DNA from: Deltaproteobacteria bacterium PRO3
Lineage (GTDB): Bacteria; UBA10199; DSSB01
Assembly (NCBI GenBank): GCA_030263375.1
Contig: SZOV01000029.1
Span: 1-34,612, forward strand
Length of the DNA stretch: 34,612 bases
Reading direction: 5' to 3'
Shown here piece after piece: positions 14,690 to 26,000 of this stretch. Position numbers and translations under genes: made by a program. The notes beneath the pieces are model-generated. The model saw only the letters and a program-made list of their open reading frames with translations, made no database searches and was not told the origin of the DNA. Position 1 is the stretch's first letter; each line of letters starts with the position of its first letter.

Positions 14690-15937
14690 ATGCTAACGAT
14701 TATTTTAAAAATCCTAATCCCCTTCCTTGTGATCATGCAGATCCTGCCCTTCCTGATCTGGCTCGAGCGCAAGGGGGCCGCCTACATCCAGGACCGCCGC
14801 GGGCCCAACCGCGCCTCCATCCTGGGCCTGCGCCTGGGCGGCTTGATCCACAGCCTGGCGGACGTGGTGAAGCTGGTCTTCAAGGAGGACATCGTCCCCA
14901 GCCAGGTGAACAAGTTCGTCTACACCCTGGCGCCCTTCCTCGCGATGGCCGTGGCCTGCATGACCTTCGCCGTCATCCCCTGGGCCGCGCCGCTCGATTG
15001 GAAGGGGGGCCTCTTCACCCTGCAGGCCGTCGACCTCAACGTCGGCATCCTCTACCTCTTCGCGATCGCCTCGATGGGCGTCTACGGGATCATGCTGGCG
15101 GGCTGGGGGAGCAACAACAAGTACTCCCTCTTGGGCGGGCTGCGCTCCTCGGCGCAGATGATCTCCTACGAATTGACCTTGGGCCTCTCGGTGGTGGGCG
15201 TCCTGATCCTGGCCGGGAGCCTCGAGCTGAACGCCATCGTCCAAAACCAGGGCGCCAATCCGCTCTCCTGGAACGCGATCCGCCAGCCGCTGGGCTGCAT
15301 CCTCTTCGTCGTCTCCGCCTTCGCCGAGACCAACCGCCTGCCCTTCGACCTGCCCGAGGCCGAGGCCGAGTTGGTCGCCGGCTACCACGTCGAGTACAGT
15401 TCGCTGAAGTTTGCGCTTTTCTTCATGGCCGAGTACGCCAACATGATCGTCGCCTCGGCCCTGATGGCGACGCTCTTCTTCGGCGGCTGGCAGGTGCCCT
15501 TCGTCTCCACCGAGGCGCTGCGGGCCCACGCGACGCCCATCCTCTATTATTCGGTCTTAGGCATCGGGGTCTTCTCGATCCTGGCGGGCTGGTTTTTGGC
15601 GCGCCGCAAGCCAAAGGTCGTCTATCACGACGCCCGCGACCGCGAGACCAAGGTGCTTGGCATCCCGGCGATCTTGGTCGGGATGGCGCTGGTGGTGGGG
15701 CAGGTTCTGCTGGGGCCGCTGGCCTTGGGCGAGACCGGCTCGCAGGTCGCCGCGGCGGCCTTCCAGTTCGGCGCCTTTTTGCTGAAGATTTTGTTTTTCT
15801 GCTGGGTCTTTATCTGGGTACGTTGGACCCTGCCGCGCTTCCGCTACGACCAGCTGATGAACCTGGGCTGGAGGGTGATGCTGCCCCTGGCCTTGCTGAA
15901 CGTGGTGGTGACGGCGGGGATTTACCTTTGGTGGTAA
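14690..15937 (+). CDS. nuoH: NADH-quinone oxidoreductase subunit H (cluster 2)
   Basis: NuoH is the membrane subunit that docks the hydrophilic arm and forms the quinone tunnel. The product is 415 residues, longer than E. coli NuoH (325), with extra hydrophobic sequence toward the C-terminus. Diagnostic segments are the N-terminal WLERKGAAYIQDRRGPNRAS, GLIHSLADVVKLVFKEDIVP, and the acidic quinone-side loop SAFAETNRLPFDLPEAEAEL with VAGYHVEYSSLKFALFFMAEY. The C-terminal VRWTLPRFRYDQLMNLGWRV is also typical. The extra length comes from a segment of about 90 residues between FGGWQVPF and FQFGAFLLK, with two or three more hydrophobic stretches around a basic loop (ARRKPKVVYHDARDRETKVL). No ribosome-binding site is obvious before the ATG at 14690. 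In cluster 2, nuoJ and not nuoI comes next. Confidence 0.97.
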   Translation: MLTIILKILIPFLVIMQILPFLIWLERKGAAYIQDRRGPNRASILGLRLGGLIHSLADVVKLVFKEDIVPSQVNKFVYTLAPFLAMAVACMTFAVIPWAAPLDWKGGLFTLQAVDLNVGILYLFAIASMGVYGIMLAGWGSNNKYSLLGGLRSSAQMISYELTLGLSVVGVLILAGSLELNAIVQNQGANPLSWNAIRQPLGCILFVVSAFAETNRLPFDLPEAEAELVAGYHVEYSSLKFALFFMAEYANMIVASALMATLFFGGWQVPFVSTEALRAHATPILYYSVLGIGVFSILAGWFLARRKPKVVYHDARDRETKVLGIPAILVGMALVVGQVLLGPLALGETGSQVAAAAFQFGAFLLKILFFCWVFIWVRWTLPRFRYDQLMNLGWRVMLPLALLNVVVTAGIYLWW

Positions 15938-15947
15938 GAGCGAATTC

Positions 15948-16448
15948 ATGAACGGCTTCACGATCTTATTTTACGCCTTGGCCGCCCTGGCGGTGATCTC
16001 CGCCACCGGGGTGATCAGCTTCCGCCATCCCGTGTACTCGGCCCTCTCGCTGGTCGTGACCCTGATCTCGCTCGCGGGGCTCTTCGTGACCCTGCAGGCG
16101 GACTTTTTGGGCGTCATCCAGGTCTTGACCTACGCCGGGGCCATCCTGGTGCTGTTCATTTTCATCATCATGCTGCTCAACCTGGAAGACAGCGAGTTGC
16201 ACGAGCGCGGCTACGGCCTGGGCGGAAAGTTTCTCTTGGGCCTGGTCAGCCTGGGCCTCTTTCTTTCCCTGGGCTACCTGGTGACGCGCCCCAAGCTGGG
16301 CGTCGCGGTCCTGCCCGAGGGTTTCGGCTCGGTCTATGGGCTGGGGCGGGAGTTGTTTACGAGCTATGTGATCCCCTTCGAGCTGGCGGGGATCCTGTTG
16401 ACCGTCGCCCTGATCGGCGCGGTCCTGTTGGCGAAACGGAAGTTGTAG
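15948..16448 (+). CDS. nuoJ: NADH-quinone oxidoreductase subunit J (cluster 2)
   Basis: This is the second NuoJ of the window, a membrane-arm subunit of complex I. It has 166 residues, identical in length to the cluster 1 copy but clearly diverged in sequence. Signature segments are HPVYSALSLVVTLISLAGLF and LQADFLGVIQVLTYAGAILVLFIFIIML, the latter being the conserved third helix. The N-terminal stretch ALAVISATGVISFRHPVYSA is also typical. The gene starts ten bases after the nuoH stop, where every standard A-N operon would carry nuoI. There is no remnant of a ferredoxin-like sequence in that gap, so nuoI is absent, not degraded, at this site. nuoK follows after six bases. Confidence 0.97.
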   Translation: MNGFTILFYALAALAVISATGVISFRHPVYSALSLVVTLISLAGLFVTLQADFLGVIQVLTYAGAILVLFIFIIMLLNLEDSELHERGYGLGGKFLLGLVSLGLFLSLGYLVTRPKLGVAVLPEGFGSVYGLGRELFTSYVIPFELAGILLTVALIGAVLLAKRKL

Positions 16449-16454
16449 AGACGA

Positions 16455-16772
16455 ATGATCACGATCCATCACTACCTGGTTTTATCCGCCGCCCTGTTCG
16501 TGCTGGGCTTCGCCGGGGTCGTGCTGCGCCGCAACGCCTTGATCATCTTCATGTCGATCGAGCTGATGCTGAACGCCGTGAACCTCTCCTTCGTCGCCTT
16601 CGCGCGGCATTGGGGCAACGTCGACGGACAGCTGGCGGTGTTTTTCGTGATCGTGCTGGCCGCGGCCGAGGCCGCCGTGGGCCTGGCCATCGTCGTCTTG
16701 GTCTTCCGCCGCCGCGCCACGGTGCAGACCACGGCGCTCAACACCTTGAGGGACGAAACGCGTGCGTCTTAG
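16455..16772 (+). CDS. nuoK: NADH-quinone oxidoreductase subunit K (cluster 2)
   Basis: This is the three-helix MrpC-like membrane subunit of complex I, cluster 2 copy, 105 residues. The conserved membrane glutamates are Glu36 in [18 protein letters not shown] and Glu72 in [18 protein letters not shown], exactly the E. coli numbering. The N-terminus [18 protein letters not shown] resembles the cluster 1 copy (MITLQHFLMVGAIVFALG). The gene ends with an 11-bp overlap into nuoL, whose GTG start lies inside it. Confidence 0.97.
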   Translation: MITIHHYLVLSAALFVLGFAGVVLRRNALIIFMSIELMLNAVNLSFVAFARHWGNVDGQLAVFFVIVLAAAEAAVGLAIVVLVFRRRATVQTTALNTLRDETRAS

Positions 16773-18687
16773 TTACATCATCCTGTTTCCGCTGCTGGGC
16801 GCCCTGATCAACGGGGCCCTGGCCCTGCGCGCCGCCCGGCGCGGCAAGCCCGCGGACGAGGCCCTGGTCAGCCTGATCGGCGTCCTGCTGCCGACCGCCG
16901 CCTTCGCTGTCGCCTTATATTTGGGCCTTCCCTTCCTGAAGGGCGCCGAGAAGCCGCTCGGCGAGAACCTCTTCAGCTGGATCGCCGTCGGCAACTTGCA
17001 AATCGAGGCCAGCCTCGCCCTCGACCGCCTCTCCACGATCATGGTCCTGATCGTCAGCGGCGTCGGCAGCCTGATTCACCTCTATTCCGTCGGCTACATG
17101 AAGGGCGATCCCGGCTACGCCCGCTACTTCGCCTATCTCAACCTGTTTTTGACCGCGATGCTGATCCTGGTCTTGGCCGACGACCTGCTTTTGCTCTTCG
17201 TCGGCTGGGAGGGCGTGGGGCTCTGCTCTTATCTTTTGATCGGCTTCTGGTTCGAGGACCCGGTCAAGGCCTACGCCGGGAAGAAGGCCTTCGTCGTCAA
17301 CCGCATCGGCGACTTCGGCTTTTTGATCGGGATCTTCATGATCCTGGCGACCTTGGTGCCGCAGCTCCCGCACGCGATGCCCATTCTCAACTTCGGCGTC
17401 CTCAAGCAGTACGCCCCGGCCCTGGCCACGGTCGCCCCGCTGATCTGCCTTTTTCTCTTCATCGGCGCCACCGGCAAGTCGGCCCAGATCCCGCTCTACG
17501 TCTGGCTGCCCGACGCGATGGCCGGCCCGACGCCGGTCTCGGCCCTGATCCACGCGGCCACCATGGTCACGGCCGGCGTCTACATGGTCGCGAGGCTCTT
17601 CTTCCTCTTCGACCTGGCGCCGCAGACTCTCGAAATCGTCGCGACGGTGGGCGCCTGCACCGCGCTCTTCGCGGCCCTGATCGGCCTGGTGCAGAACGAC
17701 ATCAAGAAGGTCCTGGCCTATTCGACCGTCTCGCAGCTGGGCTATATGTTCCTGGCCGTCGGCGTCGGGGCCTACAGCGCGGGGATTTTCCACGTCATGA
17801 CCCACGCCTTCTTCAAGGCCTGCCTCTTCCTGGGCTCCGGCTCGGTGATCCACGCCCTGAGCGGCGAGCAGGACATCCAAAAGATGGGCGGCCTGCGCAA
17901 GGCGATGCCGATCACCTTCGCCACCTTCCTCGTCGCCACCCTGGCGATCGCGGGCATCCCTCCCTTTGCGGGCTTCTTCTCGAAGGACGAGATCCTCTGG
18001 CAGGCCTACCACCGCGGCCACACGAATCTCTGGATCCTGGGGATGATCACCGCGGCCCTGACCAGCTTCTATATGTTTAGGCTCTTCACCCTGACCTTCC
18101 TCGGGAAGGAACGCCTGACGGAGCACGCCAAACACCACCTGCACGAGTCGCCCTTCAGCATGACCTCGGTCTTGATCGTCTTGGCGATCCTCTCGGCGGC
18201 GGGGGGCTTCCTGGGCGTGCCGCACGCCCTGGGCGGGCACAACTGGATCGCGACTTGGCTGGGCCTGGAGGCGCACGCGGCGGAGGCCGGCGCCGAGGTC
18301 CTCGAGCGCAACCTGGCCTTCGCCTCCGCGGCCCTGGCGGCGGCCTCGGCCCTGTTGGCGACGCTGCTCTACCTCAAGTTTCCGAATCTGCCGAAGACCC
18401 TGGCGGAGAAGTCGCGCTTTCTTTATCGCCTGCTGCGCGAGAAGTTCTACGTCGACGAGTTTTACGATTTCGCGATCGTGCGGCCCATCCGCGCCTTCAG
18501 CGATCGTTTCCTCGCGCAGGACATGGACCAGGGCCTGATCGACGGCCTCTTGGTCAACGGCTCGGCGCGCTTCGCCTCCTGGATGGGCAGCCTGGTCAGC
18601 GTCCTGCAGGGCGGCCTGGCCAACAACTACGTCTTTTACTTCCTGCTCGGCGTGGGCGGGTTCATCTTCTTCATGGTGGTGCGCTAA
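16762..18687 (+). CDS. nuoL: NADH-quinone oxidoreductase subunit L (cluster 2)
   Basis: This is the distal proton-pumping subunit of complex I, cluster 2 copy, 641 residues, a normal NuoL length. The start is GTG at 16762 inside the end of nuoK. Key residues are Glu150 in [18 protein letters not shown] and the channel Lys in [40 protein letters not shown] and [20 protein letters not shown] follow. The equivalent of the His-rich loop in the cluster 1 copy is short here ([16 protein letters not shown]). The C-terminal amphipathic region ([20 protein letters not shown]) and final membrane helix are present. The stop directly abuts the nuoM ATG, with no spacer. Confidence 0.97.
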   Translation: MRLSYIILFPLLGALINGALALRAARRGKPADEALVSLIGVLLPTAAFAVALYLGLPFLKGAEKPLGENLFSWIAVGNLQIEASLALDRLSTIMVLIVSGVGSLIHLYSVGYMKGDPGYARYFAYLNLFLTAMLILVLADDLLLLFVGWEGVGLCSYLLIGFWFEDPVKAYAGKKAFVVNRIGDFGFLIGIFMILATLVPQLPHAMPILNFGVLKQYAPALATVAPLICLFLFIGATGKSAQIPLYVWLPDAMAGPTPVSALIHAATMVTAGVYMVARLFFLFDLAPQTLEIVATVGACTALFAALIGLVQNDIKKVLAYSTVSQLGYMFLAVGVGAYSAGIFHVMTHAFFKACLFLGSGSVIHALSGEQDIQKMGGLRKAMPITFATFLVATLAIAGIPPFAGFFSKDEILWQAYHRGHTNLWILGMITAALTSFYMFRLFTLTFLGKERLTEHAKHHLHESPFSMTSVLIVLAILSAAGGFLGVPHALGGHNWIATWLGLEAHAAEAGAEVLERNLAFASAALAAASALLATLLYLKFPNLPKTLAEKSRFLYRLLREKFYVDEFYDFAIVRPIRAFSDRFLAQDMDQGLIDGLLVNGSARFASWMGSLVSVLQGGLANNYVFYFLLGVGGFIFFMVVR

Positions 18688-20195
<1,508 letters not shown>

Positions 20196-20199
<4 letters not shown>

Positions 20200-21695
20200 C
20201 CCTCGACGTCGGACAACTTTGGGATGCCGCCTGGCCCGCCTTGACTTTACTGATCGGCTCGCTGGCCTCGCTGTTCACGGCGGTCTTTCCGGCGCGGCAC
20301 CAGGCTAGGCTGACCGCGGTCCTGGCGGCCGTGACCTTCCTACTCAGCGCGCAGGGCTTCTATTATCAATGGGAATTGGGGCATACGCAGGCCTTGGATC
20401 TCTTGGTCGTCGATCCCTTCTCCCTGTTTCTCGGCATTCTGATCTCGTTGATCGGCTTTGCGACCGTCCTGATCGCCTATCCTTATTGGCTCTCCCAGTC
20501 CGAGGCCATTCCCGAGTTTTTCTCGCTGCTGCTCTTCTCCGCCTTCGGGATGGTCACGATGGTGATGACGACGCAGCTCTTGGTCTTCGTCCTGGGCCTC
20601 GAGATCATGAGCCTCTCGCTCTACGCGCTGGCGGGCCTGCGGCGCTACGATCCGCGCTCGGGGGAGGCGGCCTTCAAGTATTTCCTGCTGGGCTCGGTGG
20701 CCACCGCCTTTCTCTTGCTGGGGATTTCCTTCCTCTATGGCGCGACCGGCACCTTGGACCTGGCGCGTCTCCCGCAGGTCTTCGCCGATCCCGGGATGGG
20801 GACGATCTTCAAGCTGGGGGCGCTCTTGATCCTCTTGGGCTTCGCCTTCAAGGTGGGCGCGGTGCCCTTCCACTTTTGGGCGCCCGACGCCTATGACGGC
20901 GCGCCGATGCCGGTCACCGGCTTTATGGCGACGGGGGTGAAGGTCGCGGCCTTCGGCGCCCTGGTCCGCGCGGTCCAGGCCCTCCTGCCCCAGGCCGAGC
21001 TGCCCTTGCAGCGCTGGGTCGTGATGCTCTCCTTCGCGACGATGCTCGTCGGCAACCTGGTCGCCCTGCGGCAGCGTCACCTGAAGCGCATCATGGCCTA
21101 CAGCTCGATCGCCCACGCGGGCTACCTGCTCTTGGGCGTCGCGACCCTGCTGGGTGCGGGCGGTTTTCGCGGCGAGGCCTTAAGTCCTATCCTCTTCTAC
21201 CTGATGGTCTACAGCCTGCTCACCTTGGGCGTCTTCGCGGTGCTGAGCGTGCTTTCCAGCCGCGGGGAAGAGGTCAACGAGATCCAGCAGCTCGACGGCC
21301 TGAGCGAGAGACACCCGGCTCTGGCGGCGGCCTTGAGCGTCTTCTTGATCTCGCTGGCCGGCGTCCCGCCGACGGCGGGATTTTTGGCGAAGTACTATCT
21401 CTTCAGCCAGGCCGTCGAGGTGGGTCTCTATCCCCTGGCGATCGGCGGCATCCTGGCCAGCGCGATCTCTTTGTACTATTACCTGGGGCCGATCGTGCGG
21501 ATGTATTTCCACTCCAAGGAAAAGGCGCTGCAGGCGCCGCGCACGGCGCCGAGTCTCAAGCTGCTGCTCGCCTTGATGATCGCGGGGGTGTTTTATCTGG
21601 GGGTGTTTCCGAAGGCGGCGCTGCAGATCACGCGCACGACCCGGATGATTTCCGCGAGCCCGACTTCCCTGGGCGGCTTTACCCCGGGGCCTTAG
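20196..21695 (+). CDS. nuoN: NADH-quinone oxidoreductase subunit N (cluster 2)
   Basis: This is the antiporter-like subunit proximal to the connecting arm, cluster 2 copy. The ATG at 20196 gives 499 residues and overlaps the nuoM stop (ATGA), with an AGGAGG-like ribosome-binding site (GGGAGGAGG at 20178-20186). A longer in-frame extension upstream lies within nuoM and is not credible. Conserved features are the Glu in VLGLEIMSLSLYALAGLRRY, the Lys in FAFKVGAVPFHFWAPDAYDG, the Lys in ATGVKVAAFGALVRA, and RHLKRIMAYSSIAHAGYLLL. It ends cluster 2. The following 155 bp hold only a small AGGGC-TTT-GCCCT hairpin (21785-21797) as a possible terminator. Confidence 0.96.
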
Positions 21696-21812
21696 ACTTA
21701 TCCTTGGGACCGATTAAAAACATTAATTAATTCAATGAGTTTTGTTGATAATGGCCCCGGCGGTCGATCTCCGTTTTTGCGACAAGGGCTTTGCCCTCCG
21801 CAATTTTGGTTG

Positions 21813-21848
21813 AGTTATACGTAGTTTTCAAAGAAGCTACGTATAACT
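21813..21848 (+). promoter_or_regulatory. Perfect 12-bp inverted repeat just before the nucleotidyltransferase-fold gene
   Basis: AGTTATACGTAG at 21813-21824 and CTACGTATAACT at 21837-21848 are exact reverse complements around a 12-base spacer. The second arm ends two bases before the ATG at 21851, over the normal ribosome-binding site. In DNA it would suit a dimeric repressor; in RNA it would form a hairpin that masks the start. No separate Shine-Dalgarno is visible. Which role applies cannot be told from the sequence. Confidence 0.65.
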
Positions 21849-21850
21849 AC

Positions 21851-22891
21851 ATGGAACGTATCTCCCTCGAAACGCAAACGCTATATAACGAGCTGATGGA
21901 GCAATTAAGCGCCCAAGAGGCGCATCGCTCGATTGGGCACCTGCCGGGGACCTTCGTCACCAAGAAGGTCAAGGGGGGCATCTACTATTATTTTCAATAT
22001 TCCACGCCAGGCGGGGTGTTGAAGCAGATCTACCTGGGCAAGGAAGATGCGGTGCTTCAGAGGGTTCTAGAAAAATTTGAGAAAGAAAGACCGCTATTCC
22101 TTGCAGAGCAAAAAAACATCCAAAGGCTCTGCGCCCAGCTTCGGGTCGGAGGCGCCCTGGTGACGGATGCGTCTTCCGGCAGGGTGCTCAAGGCGCTTGC
22201 CGATGCCGGCGTCTTCCAGGGCGGGGGCGTCTTGGTGGGAACCCATGCTTTTTCCGTTCTGGGGAACTTGCTGGGGTATCGTTGGGAAGGGGCGGGCCTC
22301 AAGACCCAGGACGTGGACTTGGCGTCCCCCGCGGTTCTCGATGTCGCCGTTCCGGAAAACTCCGCGGATATCCCGAAGGCTTTGGAGTCCTTGGAAATGG
22401 GGTTCCTGCCGGTTACCGGCTTTCACCCCAGCGACCCCTCGACTTCTTTCAAGGTGCGCGGCCAGGCCCTGCGGGTCGACCTGCTGACGCCGGAGCAAAG
22501 CCCTCACCGGAAAAAATCCGTGCTGATTCCTCGCTGGAACGCGTGGGCCCAGCCGCTGCGATATTTGGATTACCTATTGGAGGACACGGTGAGGGGTGCA
22601 GTCATCGACGGCGGGGGCATATTGGTGTATGTCCCCACGCCGGCACGTTTCGCCTTGCATAAGTTGATCGTTTCTCAGGAGCGCAGCGTTGCTTTCCATG
22701 GAAAAGGAGAAAAGGATTTGCGGCAAGCCGCCCAAATCCTTGAAGTGTTGGCGGCGGAACGTCCGGGAGATTTGACGATGGCTTGGAAAAACCTTAAGGG
22801 CCGAGGGGTGGATTGGGTCAAGAAGGCCAAGGCCGGATTATCGGCCCTGCGAAGATGGTCGCAAAGGGATTACGTGTCTTTGTTTGAATAA
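21851..22891 (+). CDS. GSU2403-type nucleotidyltransferase-fold protein
   Basis: The product is 346 residues from the ATG at 21851. Residues about 120-160 hold a minimal nucleotidyltransferase-like core: GGGVLVGTHAFSVLGNLLG followed by TQDVDLA, with the metal-binding pair Asp154 and Asp156. A third acidic position is likely in ALRVDLLTPE. The N-terminus (LETQTLYNELMEQLSAQEAH) and the LPGTFVTKKVKGGIYYYFQY segment match proteins annotated as GSU2403-like nucleotidyltransferases. Their substrate is not established, and some relatives belong to toxin-antitoxin modules. No partner gene is adjacent. Codon use and GC are lower than in nuo, and the AT-rich flanks suggest lateral acquisition. A TTG at 21791 would extend it through the inverted repeat and is unlikely. 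Confidence 0.8.
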   Translation: MERISLETQTLYNELMEQLSAQEAHRSIGHLPGTFVTKKVKGGIYYYFQYSTPGGVLKQIYLGKEDAVLQRVLEKFEKERPLFLAEQKNIQRLCAQLRVGGALVTDASSGRVLKALADAGVFQGGGVLVGTHAFSVLGNLLGYRWEGAGLKTQDVDLASPAVLDVAVPENSADIPKALESLEMGFLPVTGFHPSDPSTSFKVRGQALRVDLLTPEQSPHRKKSVLIPRWNAWAQPLRYLDYLLEDTVRGAVIDGGGILVYVPTPARFALHKLIVSQERSVAFHGKGEKDLRQAAQILEVLAAERPGDLTMAWKNLKGRGVDWVKKAKAGLSALRRWSQRDYVSLFE

Positions 22892-23028
22892 AAATAATAT
22901 TTTCCGAGGTTTATCGAAGTCAAACAACTATTTCCCCCTGCCTCCGAAGTATTCCCGTTCCAACAAGCTTTTATCTTTCGAGTTTTATTGTTTAGACGGT
23001 CCGTGGCGAGGCCGTCGTTCCGGGGCAC

Positions 23029-26000
23029 ATGAAGACGGGTTCCTATCGAGGCGATTTTTCGGGCCGGGCGCCGCTGCGCGCGGATCGGCCCGTGCTTCCT
23101 TCCACTCCTGAAAACGAAGCGATATTCGGCCGGGCCGCGCTGGCGGAATTGGCGGAGTTGGCTCGCGAGGGCGATGACTCCTTGTTCGCGGCCGGGGTCT
23201 TGAATCTTGCGGGGCGTCTGCAGGCGGAGGATCGGCTGGAAGCGGCGGCGGAGTTATACGCCGTCGTCGCCGGGGCCGTTCCCCCCTTAACGGGAGACAA
23301 GCGCGAACGGCCCCTACAAGCGCGCGCGCAACGGCACTTGGACGGGCTTCACGGGAAAGGCACATTTGAGTACCGAGCCGAATTCCTGCTCCGCCGCCTC
23401 GCCAAGGACGCGACGCACCCCTCTTCGATCTTAGCGATGGGCGCCGCGGGCCTGGCCTTCCGCCTGACGCGCGCGGCGACCTTGAGCCGACTGGCCATGT
23501 CGCCGGCGGGATTTTTTACCCGTGGCCTGGGTCTGCGCGCGGGCGGCGCCTTGGCGGGATTTGGCGTCGAGACCCTCGCCTTCACCGCGGTGGGGAAGGG
23601 CGGGGCGGTCCTGTTCGGCGAGCCGGTCGACTTAAGCCCGCGGGCCTGGGTCCGCGATGGCGCCGCCGGGGCCTTGACCTTGGGGGCCTTGAAAGGCGCG
23701 GGCGCCTTGACGCAGGCGGGCCTGCGCCGCTGGGCGGCGGGCCAAGGGGCTCTCGCCGCGGCGACGCGCGGCCTTGCGCCGCAAGCGGCGATGTTCGGAG
23801 GCATCCTCCTCGCACATAGGCTTGAGGAATCCCTGGGCTGGCGTCCCGCCTCTTCCAACTCGGTCCGCGTCGGCGACGCCCTTGCCACTTCGGTCCACTT
23901 TCGCGTCGGCGGTCGGCTGGCCGGCGCCCTCTTGGGGCGCCGATTCAAGGCCTTGGAGGCCGGCCTCGATCTACAGGCGGCGCAGGCCTCGCGCGGCGAT
24001 CCGCGAATTTTAGCGCTGGCGACCGGGTTGGCCCCCGCGGGTGGTGGGTGGTTGAATCCCGGATTTGCCGCCGTCTCGAATCCTCTCGAATCCCGTCCCA
24101 TGCTTTCCCAAGCCCAGTCCGAGGGCGGCGGCGCGCGATCGGAGACCTTTCTCAACGTGAAGCAAATCGAGACGAAGCTCTCCCGTGGCAACATCCTCTT
24201 GGACCTGGCCACGCGCGAGGCCGCGATGACGCGGGGGATGGTGCACCTGATGTATTCCCTGGAGGACGGCTTTACCAGCCTCCTGCACGGCTACCGGACG
24301 AAGGAGTCGTCTCTGCTCCAGGGGCCGCTGGTCGCGATGCTGCGGCAGGATCCGGGCTTACGCAAATTCCTTCTCGATCACGGCTCCGAGCCGGCCAAGC
24401 ACCTCTGGGCCTTGATCGACGTGGACACCGGCGAGCTGCAACGGATTGTCGCCTTCGACCGAGTCAAGCGCCCGCGCAGCGTTCTGCTGTGGGATCCGCG
24501 GGCCGCCGTCCAGGGCGAGCGCGCGACGCGGTCCCCGGTCGTGTCGCTGGATTTCGGCCAGCATCGTCCCGAATTTCCCTACGTGGTCTCGCGCCTGTAT
24601 TCTTGGGATGCGAAAGCGAAGGTCTTGTCCCAGGACATTCCTGCGCCCACGCCGCGCTACAACGACCTGGGCGTGGAGGAGGCCTACCGTCCGGAGCGAC
24701 AGGCCGAGTTGCTCGCGGCGGATCGCTTGAAAATCCGCATCTTTCCGGAGACCGCGCAGGAATTGCACTTTGAAATCGGCAGACCCGCTTCTCCCGCCTG
24801 GCGGCTAAGCGATGCCAGGGGCGGGCTCTTGCTCGCGATGAGCCGGACAGGGGAAGGACACTATTTCGAATTCAGCCGTTTCGCCCCGGCCCTGACGATG
24901 CCGGCGCGTCTGGAGCCGGCCGGGGAGAAGACGGGCCGCCAGGCGACGCCTCCCGCGGCCGAGCCGAAACCGCCCGTGCGTCAGGCCAAGGCGGCCAAGC
25001 CCAAGGGCCCGGTGAAGCCGAGCCTCGAGGAGGCGGGGCCGGCGGCGAAAAAAGAAAAGCCCGCCGCGGCGGTGGCTGCCCCCGAGCCCCAGCCTGCGCA
25101 GGAACCGAGCCCGCAGCTCCGGCAGGCCCTCGCGGCCTTGGCGGAGCTGGAAAAACTCCCCGGTGAAAATTCCAAACAGGTCCGACAGGCTTTGACGAAG
25201 CTGCGCGCCGAATTACGGCTTCTCTCGAAGCCGGAATTGGAAATCGCCGTGGACGCCATCGCCGGCAAACTCGAGACCTTGCTTTGGCTGAGCGAGCCGG
25301 CCGAATCCTTCTTCCGCCAAGAGTTGCCGCATTGGCCGGTCTTCCTGCGTCTTCGCTTCGCCGTCGCGCTCAGCGCCTATCTCGCCGACCCCGCGCCGCC
25401 GCGCCGCGCACAGAGCTTTGGGATGTTTCGTGAAATCGTCCCGCGCTTGGAGACCTGGGAGCTGCAAGAATTGCAGGCCGCCTTGGAGAAAAAATTTCCC
25501 CGCGGCAGCCTGACTCCCGACCGCCGCATGATGGTCGACCAGGTCCGCATCCTGATCCGCGACGCCTTGGGTCCGCGGGGCGGCTCCCTTCCGCCCGCGA
25601 CTCCGCTGGCCTTGCTGCTCGGGGCGGCGACCTTGCTGGACCCCGGGAAGGCGGAGGCCGCGACGGGGGATTTTCTGATGAGCGTCGCCAACGCCTCGCG
25701 GGCGGTGCCGCCGCTGGGCGCGGCCTTGCTGGCCGGGGCCGTCACCTTCGTCTTGCGCAGCCGCGCGGCGCGGCGTCTCGGCAACGAGGCCCTCGCCCTG
25801 GGCAGCGCCTTCCTGTCGCGGCTCAGCGGAGGGAAGACCCCCATCGTCCTCGCGCGCGAGGGGGCGCATCCTTATGAGCTCCACCTGCCGGATCTCTCCC
25901 ATTGGCTGCGCAAGGGCGCCGAGGCGGTGATCGCCAAACGCGAAGGACGGGAGATGTCCCTCAAGACCTCCTGGCTGAGCGCGCGCCTGCCCGCCTACGA

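Noticed and set aside
21785-21797. Strong intrinsic terminator after cluster 2
   Set aside because: The AGGGC/GCCCT stem is only five pairs and is followed by a weak T-run several bases later, so I mention it only as a possibility.
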